IMG/VR virus record: IMGVR_UViG_3300021425_000027
Span: 1 to 64,000 of that record
From: a virus
DNA length: 64,000 nt
Direction: 5' to 3' (one strand)
The position numbers and the translations under genes are program-made. Positions 56,607 to 64,000 of this stretch are shown one piece after another. Position 1 is the first letter of the stretch; each line of letters begins with the position of its first letter. The notes below the pieces were generated by a model. That model made no database searches. It was not told the DNA's origin and saw only the letters and a list, made by a program, of their open reading frames with translations.

Positions 56607-59600
56607 ATGGCACTAGATCCAAAAATCGCTTCGATTAAAGCTGCAGGAACTTATAGATTTGAATTTGACAAGTCTCAAGTTGTTAGTATTCCTGCTAATC
56701 AGACCAGATTAATTGTCGGTTTCTCTAAAACAGGACCTTTTAATACTCCGGTATTTATTCCTGACACCGCATTCTTTAAACAAGTTTACGGCGATATTGA
56801 TAGAAACTTAGAAAGAAAGGATTCATTTTTCCACAGAAGCTGTTTAGCTGCATTGGAAAGAGGACCTATTCTTGCTCTTAATCTTCTTAACTTAGATTCT
56901 ACTGATCAAGTAGAATACATTAAATTTGGTACTTCTGCAACCCCAGAGGCTCAGGCTAATGGTGGTGCAATGGGAGAATACCAAAAATTTTATAATAGAG
57001 ATAAATTCTTCTATCCAGATTCTGATGCATTCCTAGATAATGTAAATGCAAACAGAACAACATTAAGTTCTACCACAACTAATGATTTATTAGACATGGT
57101 AAACTTAGGACAAAATCCTTTATCAGTTATTGTAAGAAAGGCATCAGCTGCAAATTCAACAGGATTCAATGTAACAGTTGAAGAATGGTATGGAGCTGCT
57201 AATGTACCAGGTTTCTTGGATAAGAATAGTTTAGTATCAGACTTCTTGGTTGATATCTTTGTAATTGGTGGAAACTTCGGTGGAGACTTTAATTCTGCAA
57301 CACCTTACGAAAGATTTGCAGCAGATCCAATATTCCAAACATACTTTGATAAAACACAAGGTTTAAAGAGAAGAGTATTTGATTCTGATGCAACTGATAC
57401 TAAGATTGCAGAATTCTTTAATGAGTCTGAGGTTGATCTGATTGCAACTTACACTGCTTCTCTTATTCCTGATTTTGTAGATTTAATTGGTAATAACCTT
57501 TTCGTAGAAAAAGTTGTTAATGCAGATACTGCGTCTACTGGATTATTTGTTACAGTTAATGAGGATCTCTTTAGCGGAGACTTTTTAATTGACGGTGTTG
57601 CTGGTGGTCTTGATCTCATTGGTCATAATTTAGAATATACTCAAGCAACTTCTTTACAGGATGATGTAAACTTCTTATCTTACAGCGGTGCTGTTGTATC
57701 CGACGTAAATTATGCAAGAGCCGCCACTGTCCCTAATACAGTTACACAAGGTACAGAATTAATTTCCGTTACGACTGTTTCTAGTGGAGATATTCAAATT
57801 CAAATACAAGGAACTGCAGGTGATTCATTCTTTGATGCATTTGCTAATATGACTGCAAATAGTTCAGCTGTTGTAGGTACTTATATTTTTGATTCTGTTA
57901 TTTCAAAATATGTTCCTGTAATATCTCACCAAGTTGTTGGAAATACAGTTACATTATTACTTTCTTCTGTTGGTGGAGTTACTGATACTGACTTCCCTAC
58001 AACTGCTGCAACCTACACTTATATAAACGAAGGTGACTTTGGGTTTGTTACTGATGAATTACCTTTAGCTAATTCAACCGCAGGAATTATAGGTTCTTAT
58101 GGATCTACCTTATATAGCCAATTCTCAAACGGTACTCTTACTGATGGGGATGAAGCTGTATATGAAGTAGGTGGGATTCAATATACTTCTTACTTAGTAT
58201 TTAATGCTGTAGATTACGGATCTATTCATGTAGGAACACCAACATCAGCTGTTAATACTGTTGCAATATCTGACCCGGCATATAACTTGCCATCTGTTCA
58301 GATAATTCCTTACCAGGAAGATGCATTTAACACTTTGACTCCACATAATGAGTTTACTTTAGATGGTACAGGATTCTTCTTAAACTCTGATGCCGTAGCA
58401 TACGGGGCGAATATTTTAGGTATTCAAACTCTGAAAGGTGCAAATAACCTTTCTATTGATATCTTGGCTGATTCATTAACTGAAACTGCTCTTAAGCCTA
58501 ACCAAGTATTAATTGATGCTGCTAATCCTGATGCTGCTGATGTGGTTGTAGGTAACTACTTAGTACACTTTGAAGGTTCTGTTTCAGAACCACATTCAAG
58601 ATTAACTAGAATTAATGTTGTACAGGGTGGTTTAACCAATTCAGAATATAGTACTATACCTGCAGGTAAAACTGCATTATTAGTTACTTGCCAAAGTGAA
58701 ATTTCAATTTCTACTGCTGGTGGTATTAAAAAGGTTGAATTATATTACCCAATAGATTCATGGATTGATTACCTGAATATATTTACTTTAGATGGATTTA
58801 AGTTAGATAATACAAAGCACGTACCTAATGGAACTAACGAAAGACAGAATGCCATATTAAACGGTACTCTTAACGGAACAAATTTATTTAAAGCATTAAC
58901 TGATAGAGAAACTATTAACTTCAGATATTTAGTTGATACTTTTGGAAACGGTATTGAAAGTGGATCTAAATCCATTTATACTACATTATGTTCTACACGC
59001 AAAAACGCATTTGCACTGATTAATGCGCCTTCTGCTAAGGACTTTAAAAATAGTACCGATCCTTCGTTCTTAGATTTAACTGGATCTCTTTCTTCTAGAT
59101 TTATTTCTACTGGAGGTGATCTTTCTAAGAACCCAACAGTTAGATTCTCGTTACCTTCACCAACCGAAGGTGCAAGTTGGGGAGCATTCTATTACCCATT
59201 CATTACCGTTAGGGATTTAGGTAAGAACATCAATGTTGTACCTGCCCCTTATGTTTCTAATAACTTTATTGCAAAGTATGAAAATGCTTTACCATGGTCA
59301 TTAGTTGCAGGTGTTCGTAGAGGTGTTGTAGGAGGAACTGGTGTTGTAGGACTAGAGCTGAATCTTGGAAAAGAGGACAGAGAATACTTAGAGCCATTTG
59401 GATTAAATCCAATTGTATTCCAAAGTGGAACTGGTCCAACAATCTTTGCTAACAAAACGGCACAACAGGTTACTAAATCTGCATTAAGCTCAATCAATGT
59501 TAGAGAAGTTGTAATTTACATCCAAGATGGTATAGAAGCAATTTTGAAAAACTATCTGTTTGAATTTAATACAGCCCAGACTAGATTGGAAATTAAAACG

Positions 59601-59813
59601 CTTGCTGATAACTTCTTATCAACGGTTCAAAATGATGATGGTGTTTACGATTTTAAAAACGTAATGGATGAAACCAATAACACACCAGAAGTTATTGATC
59701 AAAATGTAGGTATCTTAGATACATACATTGAGCCAGTGAGAGGAATGGAAATTCTCGTACAGAGAACTACAATTCTTAAAACAGGTGCTATTAGCTCAGG
59801 AAACTTCCAATAA
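56607..59813 (+). CDS. gp18: Tail sheath protein (gp18-like), enlarged
   Basis: 1068 residues; T4 gp18 has 659. The conserved sheath ends are clear: N-terminal LIVGFSKTGPFNTPVFI and C-terminal PWSLVAGVRRGVVGGTGVVGLELNLGKEDREYLEPFGLNPIVF, REVVIYIQDGIEAILKNYLFEFNT and IEPVRGMEILVQRTT. The extra length is in the middle (about residues 150-700), Ser/Thr/Asp/Val-rich, like exposed beta domains that decorate the sheath surface in some large phages. The sheath contracts to drive the tube through the envelope. Confidence 0.92.
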   Translation: MALDPKIASIKAAGTYRFEFDKSQVVSIPANQTRLIVGFSKTGPFNTPVFIPDTAFFKQVYGDIDRNLERKDSFFHRSCLAALERGPILALNLLNLDSTDQVEYIKFGTSATPEAQANGGAMGEYQKFYNRDKFFYPDSDAFLDNVNANRTTLSSTTTNDLLDMVNLGQNPLSVIVRKASAANSTGFNVTVEEWYGAANVPGFLDKNSLVSDFLVDIFVIGGNFGGDFNSATPYERFAADPIFQTYFDKTQGLKRRVFDSDATDTKIAEFFNESEVDLIATYTASLIPDFVDLIGNNLFVEKVVNADTASTGLFVTVNEDLFSGDFLIDGVAGGLDLIGHNLEYTQATSLQDDVNFLSYSGAVVSDVNYARAATVPNTVTQGTELISVTTVSSGDIQIQIQGTAGDSFFDAFANMTANSSAVVGTYIFDSVISKYVPVISHQVVGNTVTLLLSSVGGVTDTDFPTTAATYTYINEGDFGFVTDELPLANSTAGIIGSYGSTLYSQFSNGTLTDGDEAVYEVGGIQYTSYLVFNAVDYGSIHVGTPTSAVNTVAISDPAYNLPSVQIIPYQEDAFNTLTPHNEFTLDGTGFFLNSDAVAYGANILGIQTLKGANNLSIDILADSLTETALKPNQVLIDAANPDAADVVVGNYLVHFEGSVSEPHSRLTRINVVQGGLTNSEYSTIPAGKTALLVTCQSEISISTAGGIKKVELYYPIDSWIDYLNIFTLDGFKLDNTKHVPNGTNERQNAILNGTLNGTNLFKALTDRETINFRYLVDTFGNGIESGSKSIYTTLCSTRKNAFALINAPSAKDFKNSTDPSFLDLTGSLSSRFISTGGDLSKNPTVRFSLPSPTEGASWGAFYYPFITVRDLGKNINVVPAPYVSNNFIAKYENALPWSLVAGVRRGVVGGTGVVGLELNLGKEDREYLEPFGLNPIVFQSGTGPTIFANKTAQQVTKSALSSINVREVVIYIQDGIEAILKNYLFEFNTAQTRLEIKTLADNFLSTVQNDDGVYDFKNVMDETNNTPEVIDQNVGILDTYIEPVRGMEILVQRTTILKTGAISSGNFQ

Positions 59814-59830
59814 GAAAAACTGAAAGAGAA

Positions 59831-59838
59831 TATATAAA
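59831..59838 (+). promoter_or_regulatory. Late-type promoter motif GAATATATAAA
   Basis: TATATAAA, preceded by GAA, 14 bases before the tail tube gene. Confidence 0.55.
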
Positions 59839-59852
59839 AAAAATAAAATAAT

Positions 59853-60416
59853 ATGCCACTACCACATTATACCCAATCAAGGGCCAGTAGCCAAAGGTAC
59901 GAACCTATTCAGCCTAACCTATTTGAGGTGACTGTATTTTCACCGCTAGGGGATGATACGGGTTTAATCTTGGAACAAGTTAAAACTATCGGAGGATTAA
60001 ATAATCTTAACCCTTCAGTAGATGCAGTAGGTCAGAAATATAAATTTGCTGATCGTTCATTTGCAGGTATGCCAGGACAGACATTCTTGGATCTTACCAT
60101 TAATTTCAGCTTAAACTTAAACGAAGCAAATGAAAACTATATTTACAATACATTCCGTAATTGGTATAAATTAACTTATGATCCATTAACTGGTGAAATG
60201 GGATTGAAGAAGGATTATGTTGGAAGTATGATTATCGTACAATATAACAGAGCAGGTGATATTTTCAGAAAGATTACTTGTAAAGATGTATTCCCAACAG
60301 GACAACCTGATTTTGTAGATGAATTAAATTATGAAACTCCAGATCCTAGTGATTTAACAATGACTTATCGTTGTGATCACTGGGTTGAAGAAAATGTTGG
60401 AGCTACAAATCTTTAA
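59853..60416 (+). CDS. gp19: Tail tube protein (gp19-like)
   Basis: 187 residues (T4 gp19 163). QPNLFEVTVFSPLG, LNNLNPSVDAVGQKYKFADRSFAGM, NYIYNTFRNWYKLTYDPLTGEMGLKKDYVGSMII and ITCKDVFPTGQPDFVDELNY follow the tube protein pattern. Hexamers stack inside the sheath. Follows gp18 as in T4 and is closed by a terminator. Confidence 0.92.
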   Translation: MPLPHYTQSRASSQRYEPIQPNLFEVTVFSPLGDDTGLILEQVKTIGGLNNLNPSVDAVGQKYKFADRSFAGMPGQTFLDLTINFSLNLNEANENYIYNTFRNWYKLTYDPLTGEMGLKKDYVGSMIIVQYNRAGDIFRKITCKDVFPTGQPDFVDELNYETPDPSDLTMTYRCDHWVEENVGATNL

Positions 60417-60433
60417 TATCTAAATTTAACTTT

Positions 60434-60461
60434 AAAAACTGGCCTTATGGCCAGTTTTTTT
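60434..60461 (+). terminator. Rho-independent terminator
   Basis: 11-bp stem AAAAACTGGCC/GGCCAGTTTTT, TTAT loop, T-run, 18 bases after gp19. Confidence 0.92.
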
Positions 60462-60474
60462 GTCATCACTCTAA

Positions 60475-60482
60475 TATATAAT
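60475..60482 (+). promoter_or_regulatory. Late-type promoter motif TAATATATAAT
   Basis: Part of a long AT-only stretch containing TATATAAT and TATAAATT, 22 bases before the GIY-YIG gene. Confidence 0.4.
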
Positions 60483-60503
60483 ATAAATTATATAATCTAA
60501 ATT

Positions 60504-60971
60504 ATGACTATCTTTAAAGTAGAAAATACAACAGATGGAAAAGTCTATGTAGGTTACTCAATTAATGACAATCCTAATAATTTAGGATCAGGTAAATACA
60601 TTAAAAGAGCAGTTAAAGATTTTGGAGTAAGATCCTTTATTAAAACTACATTAGAAGAATTTGAGCAAGATGAATCATTAGGGCATATAATGGAGAGAGT
60701 TGAACATTGGATTAAAAAATTCAAAGCAGACAATCCAAAATATGGTTATAATGAAAGCGTTCAAGAAATGATTCCACAGAAAAAAAGACTTACTAAAAAA
60801 TTACAAGTTCTTTTAACGCCTGAGGATGAAGATAATTTAAATGCTATTATCATTAGAAAATCAATGGAATCAAAAACAAAACCAATTGCTGTTTCACGAT
60901 ATGTTAGACAGCTAATAGTAAAACATATCGTAGAAGAAACAACTACAGAAAAACAATTAACAAAAAATTAA
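60504..60971 (+). CDS. GIY-YIG nuclease-like protein with C-terminal DNA-binding-like domain
   Basis: 155 residues. FKVENTTDGKVYVGYS corresponds to the GIY...YIG strands (GIY replaced by FKV). GSGKYIKRAVKDFGVRSF and MERVEHWIKKF supply the Arg and Glu expected of the catalytic site, as in phage Seg nucleases. The last 70 residues (KLQVLLTPEDEDNLNAIIIRK, AVSRYVRQLIVKHIV) look like a ribbon-helix-helix DNA-binding fold. A homing-type endonuclease or a derived regulator sitting among tail genes; activity uncertain because of the altered first motif. Confidence 0.65.
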   Translation: MTIFKVENTTDGKVYVGYSINDNPNNLGSGKYIKRAVKDFGVRSFIKTTLEEFEQDESLGHIMERVEHWIKKFKADNPKYGYNESVQEMIPQKKRLTKKLQVLLTPEDEDNLNAIIIRKSMESKTKPIAVSRYVRQLIVKHIVEETTTEKQLTKN

Positions 60972-60978
60972 GTAAATT

Positions 60979-61983
60979 ATGAGCAGTCACGAGGACAATA
61001 TTAAAAAAGAATTTGAAGCAGCAGAAGGTATTCAAGATGCAGAGGCTACTGTTAAGAGTAATGATGATAGTGTAATAACCGAACTTGGTAAAGTAGATAC
61101 TAGCAGAGGTATGGGTATTACATCACCAGATGATCCTGAAATTAAAAGAATTCAATCATTGGCAGGATATATTAAATTAGACCTAACACAATTTCCATCA
61201 AAGGGTCGTTTTTATAGAGAAGATTTTGAAATCCATATTAGAGCAGCGAGAGTTGGTGAGGTTAGGGATTTTTCAACAGTAGATGAAGAAAATATCTTAG
61301 ACGTGGATGAGAAGTTAAATTCTATGTTAGTTAATTGTACTAAGATAATGTATGGAACACAGAGGGGTTCTTATCGTGATATTTTAGAAGAAGATAGAAT
61401 ATACTTAATTTTGGCTATCAGAGAATTAACGTTTAAAAATGGTGAAAATAAATTAATGATGCCGGTTGGTAAAAAGAAATGTTCAAGCCCAACATGTAAG
61501 TCTCAAGAATCTGTTGAACTTACAACGTCTAATTTACAATTTCACCAAGAAGATGAATTGTTAGAAAAATACTATGATTATCAAAATAAGTGTTATACAG
61601 TCCCTACTAAAAAACATGGGGAGTTAACAATAGCCCCACCTACTATCGGTGTCATGAGAGCTATTACTGATTGGATACGAAAACGCGAAGAGGAAAATAA
61701 ATCTTGGGATAAGTCATCCTTAACAGTATTACCTTATGTACAAAGAGAATGGAGAGGATTTAATTCTAATGAAATCTTTTCTAAAATAACTGAATTTCAA
61801 GGTTGGGATTCGAGTAAATATTCAATTATTTATAGACTTGTAGAAAAAGCTAAAATTGGAGTCAAGCCAGAATTTGTCTATCCATGTGAAAGTTGTGATG
61901 CGGAGGTCACAGTCCCGCTTTCCTTTCCCGGCGGCGTCAAGGCTCTCTTTATTATTCAGGATATCACTTCTGAACTTCTTTAA
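60979..61983 (+). CDS. Baseplate hub protein (gp26-like)
   Basis: 334 residues. The family layout I associate with T4-like gp26 is present: DLTQFPSKGRFYREDFEIHIRAARVGEVRDFS, DEKLNSMLVNCTKIMYG, EEDRIYLILAIRELTF, a Cys pair (KKCSSPTCKSQ) and a C-terminal CESCDAEVTVPLSFPGG. Zinc binding by the four cysteines is likely. The protein stops at 61981 in the context CTT TAA G, and a second frame continues into a gp51-like region. The last 30 codons are far more G/C-rich than the rest. Confidence 0.65.
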   Translation: MSSHEDNIKKEFEAAEGIQDAEATVKSNDDSVITELGKVDTSRGMGITSPDDPEIKRIQSLAGYIKLDLTQFPSKGRFYREDFEIHIRAARVGEVRDFSTVDEENILDVDEKLNSMLVNCTKIMYGTQRGSYRDILEEDRIYLILAIRELTFKNGENKLMMPVGKKKCSSPTCKSQESVELTTSNLQFHQEDELLEKYYDYQNKCYTVPTKKHGELTIAPPTIGVMRAITDWIRKREEENKSWDKSSLTVLPYVQREWRGFNSNEIFSKITEFQGWDSSKYSIIYRLVEKAKIGVKPEFVYPCESCDAEVTVPLSFPGGVKALFIIQDITSELL

Positions 61984-62230
61984 GGTTAGAGTTTTATTAT
62001 TAGAAAAGTTGCATCTCCAGCCATCTGAGTTGGATTTGCTACCTTTCTATGAATATGAGTATACTTTGGAAATGTTTAACGACATAATAAAGGAGCGCAA
62101 TGATCAAGAAGGGCAAGCATCTACTTCTGCTGAGGAAAAATATAATGTTAGTGGCATGAAAAAACAAATGAAAAACATGTCTTCATTTAAAACACCATCA
62201 ATGCCTAAAATAAGCCTGCCTAAGTTCTAA
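61898..62230 (+). CDS. Overlapping +1-frame gene, possible gp51-like hub assembly part
   Basis: 110 residues if started at ATG 61898 inside the gp26-like gene, 86 bases before its stop; otherwise entered by a +1 frameshift at 61978-61984. The convincing part follows the overlap: VRVLLLEKLHLQPSELDLLPFYEYEYTLEMFNDIIKERND, then a Ser/Lys-rich tail. In T4-like phages a small hub assembly protein (gp51) accompanies gp26. There is no ATG between the overlap and 62072. Identity with gp51 is a guess from position and size. Confidence 0.5.
   Translation: MRRSQSRFPFPAASRLSLLFRISLLNFFKVRVLLLEKLHLQPSELDLLPFYEYEYTLEMFNDIIKERNDQEGQASTSAEEKYNVSGMKKQMKNMSSFKTPSMPKISLPKF
61978..61984 (+). other. Candidate +1 frameshift site CTT TAA G
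   Basis: The stop codon of the gp26-like gene follows two CTT codons. A +1 slip on CTT reads TTT AAG and enters the open frame to 62230. It resembles the bacterial prfB site (CTT TGA C). No upstream Shine-Dalgarno-like stimulator is seen. Confidence 0.4.
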
Positions 62231-62240
62231 TAAATATACT

Positions 62241-64000
62241 ATGGCAGCTATAACTCTTAAAGACTTAATGGGTCCTCTATCAAAGATGGAGGCTTATGCA
62301 AATGAAACAAATGAAAGCATCAAAAAAATTGAAGAATTCATTATTCATGGCATGGGATCAAGAGGTAGTAATCCAGGCGATGCTTTAAATCAGCAAATAC
62401 TCCAAACTAATGTTCAACAGTTAGCGGCCGTACAAGAGACTAATAATATTTTAAGAAATCTTCTTGCAGTAACTATCGGAGAAGCCGAACAAACTAAAAG
62501 TTTCACATTCCAGCGATTAAGAGATAGGGCTTTTGACCGATTGGCAGGGAGTAAAGATTCTAAAAACTTAGATAAAATTGCTGCTGCTCTTGCTGATAAT
62601 AATAATAATAAAAAATCTAAAGTAAAAACCGGTAAAGTTAAAGGTGATGGTGCACAGGCGTTAAAAGATTTAGGTATGGGTGCCTTACTTACAGGTAAAG
62701 CTATGCTCATATGGTCAATAGTTCCTAAAAAGGCTGTTGATAAATTTTTAGATTTTGTTGTTAAGTCTTTTGAAAAGTTTGAACAATTTAATGTTAAGAA
62801 GGTTCAGAGAGGTATAGATGCATTAGATTTAATGGGCGATGCAATTATTAAATTTTCTGTGGCCTTAGCGGTATCAACACCTTTAATACTAGTGGGACTT
62901 ATAGGTTTACCTATTCTCATTCCAACGCTCTTTTTTATGGGAGGGATTTTTTCTATATTAGGTAGTAAAAAGTTTTCACAAAGAGTTAAGAGAGGGGCTA
63001 AATCCGTTGATATAATGGGTGATGCTATACTTTCGTTTGGTTTAGGACTTGCTGCATTTGCTTTAGCATCAGCAATTGTATTAGCCCAACCTCTGTTACT
63101 TGTTAGCATGGTCGGTTCTCTATTACTTATAGGTGGAGCCGTTGCACTATTAGGTAATAAGAAAATGTCTAAGGAACTTAGAGAAGGGGCAGGTACATTA
63201 AGTATTTTAGGATTAGGTATTGCAGTATTTGGATTAGGATATGCTGTATTTGCTTCTTCGTTTCCATCTAATGTAGGTCTTGGTACTATTCTGCTACAAG
63301 GTGCAGCTATTCTTGCTGTGGGCGTATCATCAGCATTAGTCGGTAAATTTGGGTATACAAATATTTTACAAGGTGCGTTGGCATTAGCTGTCAATGGTTT
63401 AGGATTACTTGTATTTAATATGGGTTATGTACCATTTGCTGATGCTACAAAGGGGATGTCACTAGGGGATATTCTAATACAGAGTGGAGTCTTAGTAGCA
63501 GTCGGTGGTGTAATGGCATTAGCTGGGCTTGCTGTTGCTGGTTCAATGGGTGCGGTTTTATTAGGCCCTGTTTTATTTGGTGCTGCAGGTGGTGCATTAT
63601 TGCTTTTAGCACCAGGTCTTAAAGCAATGAAGGATCTTAAATATACAGAAAAAGATTCTAAAGAACTTGCAACTACATTAGGTGCTGTTGCTATGGCATT
63701 CTCTGGTGTTAACCCTGACTCCGGTGTGTTTGGGATGATTGGTGGATTGTTTACTCGGGTTGTGCAGAGTGGCGGTGGACTTATTGCAGCCCAAATGTAT
63801 GCTACTGCCGGTTCAGCATTGCAGGAATTATCTAAAGGATTATCTGCATTTAAGGATGTAGGATTTACTGAAGAAGATTCAAAAGAACTTGCAATAGCTT
63901 TAGGTGCAGTCAGTGGTGCATTCGCACAAGCCGGTGGAGAACCAGCCAGCCCTGGTGGTTTGTTTGGAGCAGTCTTTGGAAATACATTTAGCCCTAACGC
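62241..64000 (+). CDS. Tape-measure-like tail protein, 5' part (runs off window)
   Basis: 586 codons are visible from ATG 62241 with no stop. The N-terminus is helical and polar (about 130 residues, with ADNNNNKKSKVK linker). Then come many hydrophobic Gly/Ala/Leu-rich segments (for example LILVGLIGLPILIPTLFFMGGIF, ILGLGIAVFGLGYAVFA). Repeated DxMGDAI and DSKELATTLGAV/DSKELAIALGAV blocks occur. Long, repetitive, membrane-like sequence in this position, after hub genes, is typical of tape-measure proteins that set tail length and may enter the host membrane. A large open frame exists on the other strand at 62804-63394 but is a by-product of composition. Confidence 0.7.
   Translation, partial: MAAITLKDLMGPLSKMEAYANETNESIKKIEEFIIHGMGSRGSNPGDALNQQILQTNVQQLAAVQETNNILRNLLAVTIGEAEQTKSFTFQRLRDRAFDRLAGSKDSKNLDKIAAALADNNNNKKSKVKTGKVKGDGAQALKDLGMGALLTGKAMLIWSIVPKKAVDKFLDFVVKSFEKFEQFNVKKVQRGIDALDLMGDAIIKFSVALAVSTPLILVGLIGLPILIPTLFFMGGIFSILGSKKFSQRVKRGAKSVDIMGDAILSFGLGLAAFALASAIVLAQPLLLVSMVGSLLLIGGAVALLGNKKMSKELREGAGTLSILGLGIAVFGLGYAVFASSFPSNVGLGTILLQGAAILAVGVSSALVGKFGYTNILQGALALAVNGLGLLVFNMGYVPFADATKGMSLGDILIQSGVLVAVGGVMALAGLAVAGSMGAVLLGPVLFGAAGGALLLLAPGLKAMKDLKYTEKDSKELATTLGAVAMAFSGVNPDSGVFGMIGGLFTRVVQSGGGLIAAQMYATAGSALQELSKGLSAFKDVGFTEEDSKELAIALGAVSGAFAQAGGEPASPGGLFGAVFGNTFSPN

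Noticed and set aside
62804-63394. 196-residue open frame on the minus strand
   Set aside because: Opposite the tape-measure-like gene, Pro/Asn/Ala-rich and without motifs; it arises from the Gly/Ala/Leu codon bias of the + strand gene.
1-64000. tRNA genes
   Set aside because: I looked in the non-coding gaps and found no cloverleaf or T-loop pattern; most gaps are shorter than a tRNA.

Overview
The window looks like about 64 kb from the genome of a large T4-superfamily contractile-tailed phage (myovirus). The T4-type core is recognisable by motif: late sigma factor (gp55-like), gp4, portal gp20, prohead protease gp21, major capsid gp23, large terminase gp17, sheath gp18, tube gp19, gp26-like baseplate hub, sliding clamp gp45, clamp-loader gp44, polymerase gp43, helicase gp41, UvsX, gp46/gp47, RNase H and NrdA/NrdB. 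The DNA is AT-rich. All genes but one lie on the + strand, many with 4-20 nt start/stop overlaps. Start codons are preceded by A-rich leaders rather than Shine-Dalgarno sequences. Together with a chromatin protein of the type found in Bacteroidota and a host-like sigma-70 factor, this suggests a Gram-negative Bacteroidota (possibly flavobacterial) host. That host assignment is an inference.

Layout. 1-2330: end of a collagen-like fibre gene and small early-type proteins. 2424-8055: a Ro/DUF2828-like von Willebrand A protein followed by a probable stand-alone structured RNA, a sigma-70 factor, a NEIL1-like DNA glycosylase, a dUTPase-like enzyme and the N-terminal half of DNA polymerase. 8126-11589: nrdB, a methyltransferase and nrdA. 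11642-23594: a sugar and modification island with kdsA, a three-gene set expected to make UDP-diacetylbacillosamine, several glycosyltransferases, an Hc1-like protein, HAD/kinase/nucleotidyltransferase genes and a C5-cytosine methyltransferase. 23596-34235: cyclophilin, clamp, the C-terminal half of DNA polymerase, a probable frameshifted pair of glycosyltransferases, uvsX, helicase, gp47 and gp46. 34260-45816: head genes and the late sigma factor. 45802-51619: a lone reverse-strand gene, clamp loader, RNase H and others. 51646-64000: holin-like protein, packaging proteins with a GroES-like protein between them, sheath, tube, baseplate hub and a tape-measure-like protein that runs off the end.

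How it fits together. A T4-like late-promoter motif (TATAAATA or TATATAAA) lies 11-27 nt upstream of most virion genes, and the gp55-like sigma factor is its likely reader. The sigma-70-like protein probably serves a different gene class. The sugar island, with at least seven glycosyltransferases, suggests glycosylation of the virion, of phage DNA or of the host envelope. Strongest unusual signals: a late-promoter-driven structured RNA beside the Ro-like gene; a DNA polymerase cut in the fingers domain with its halves about 17 kb apart; two candidate recoding sites; a protease-scaffold fusion with nine 14-residue repeats and a possible nested start; and a complete bacillosamine gene set. All assignments come from reading motifs by eye; no database search was run.
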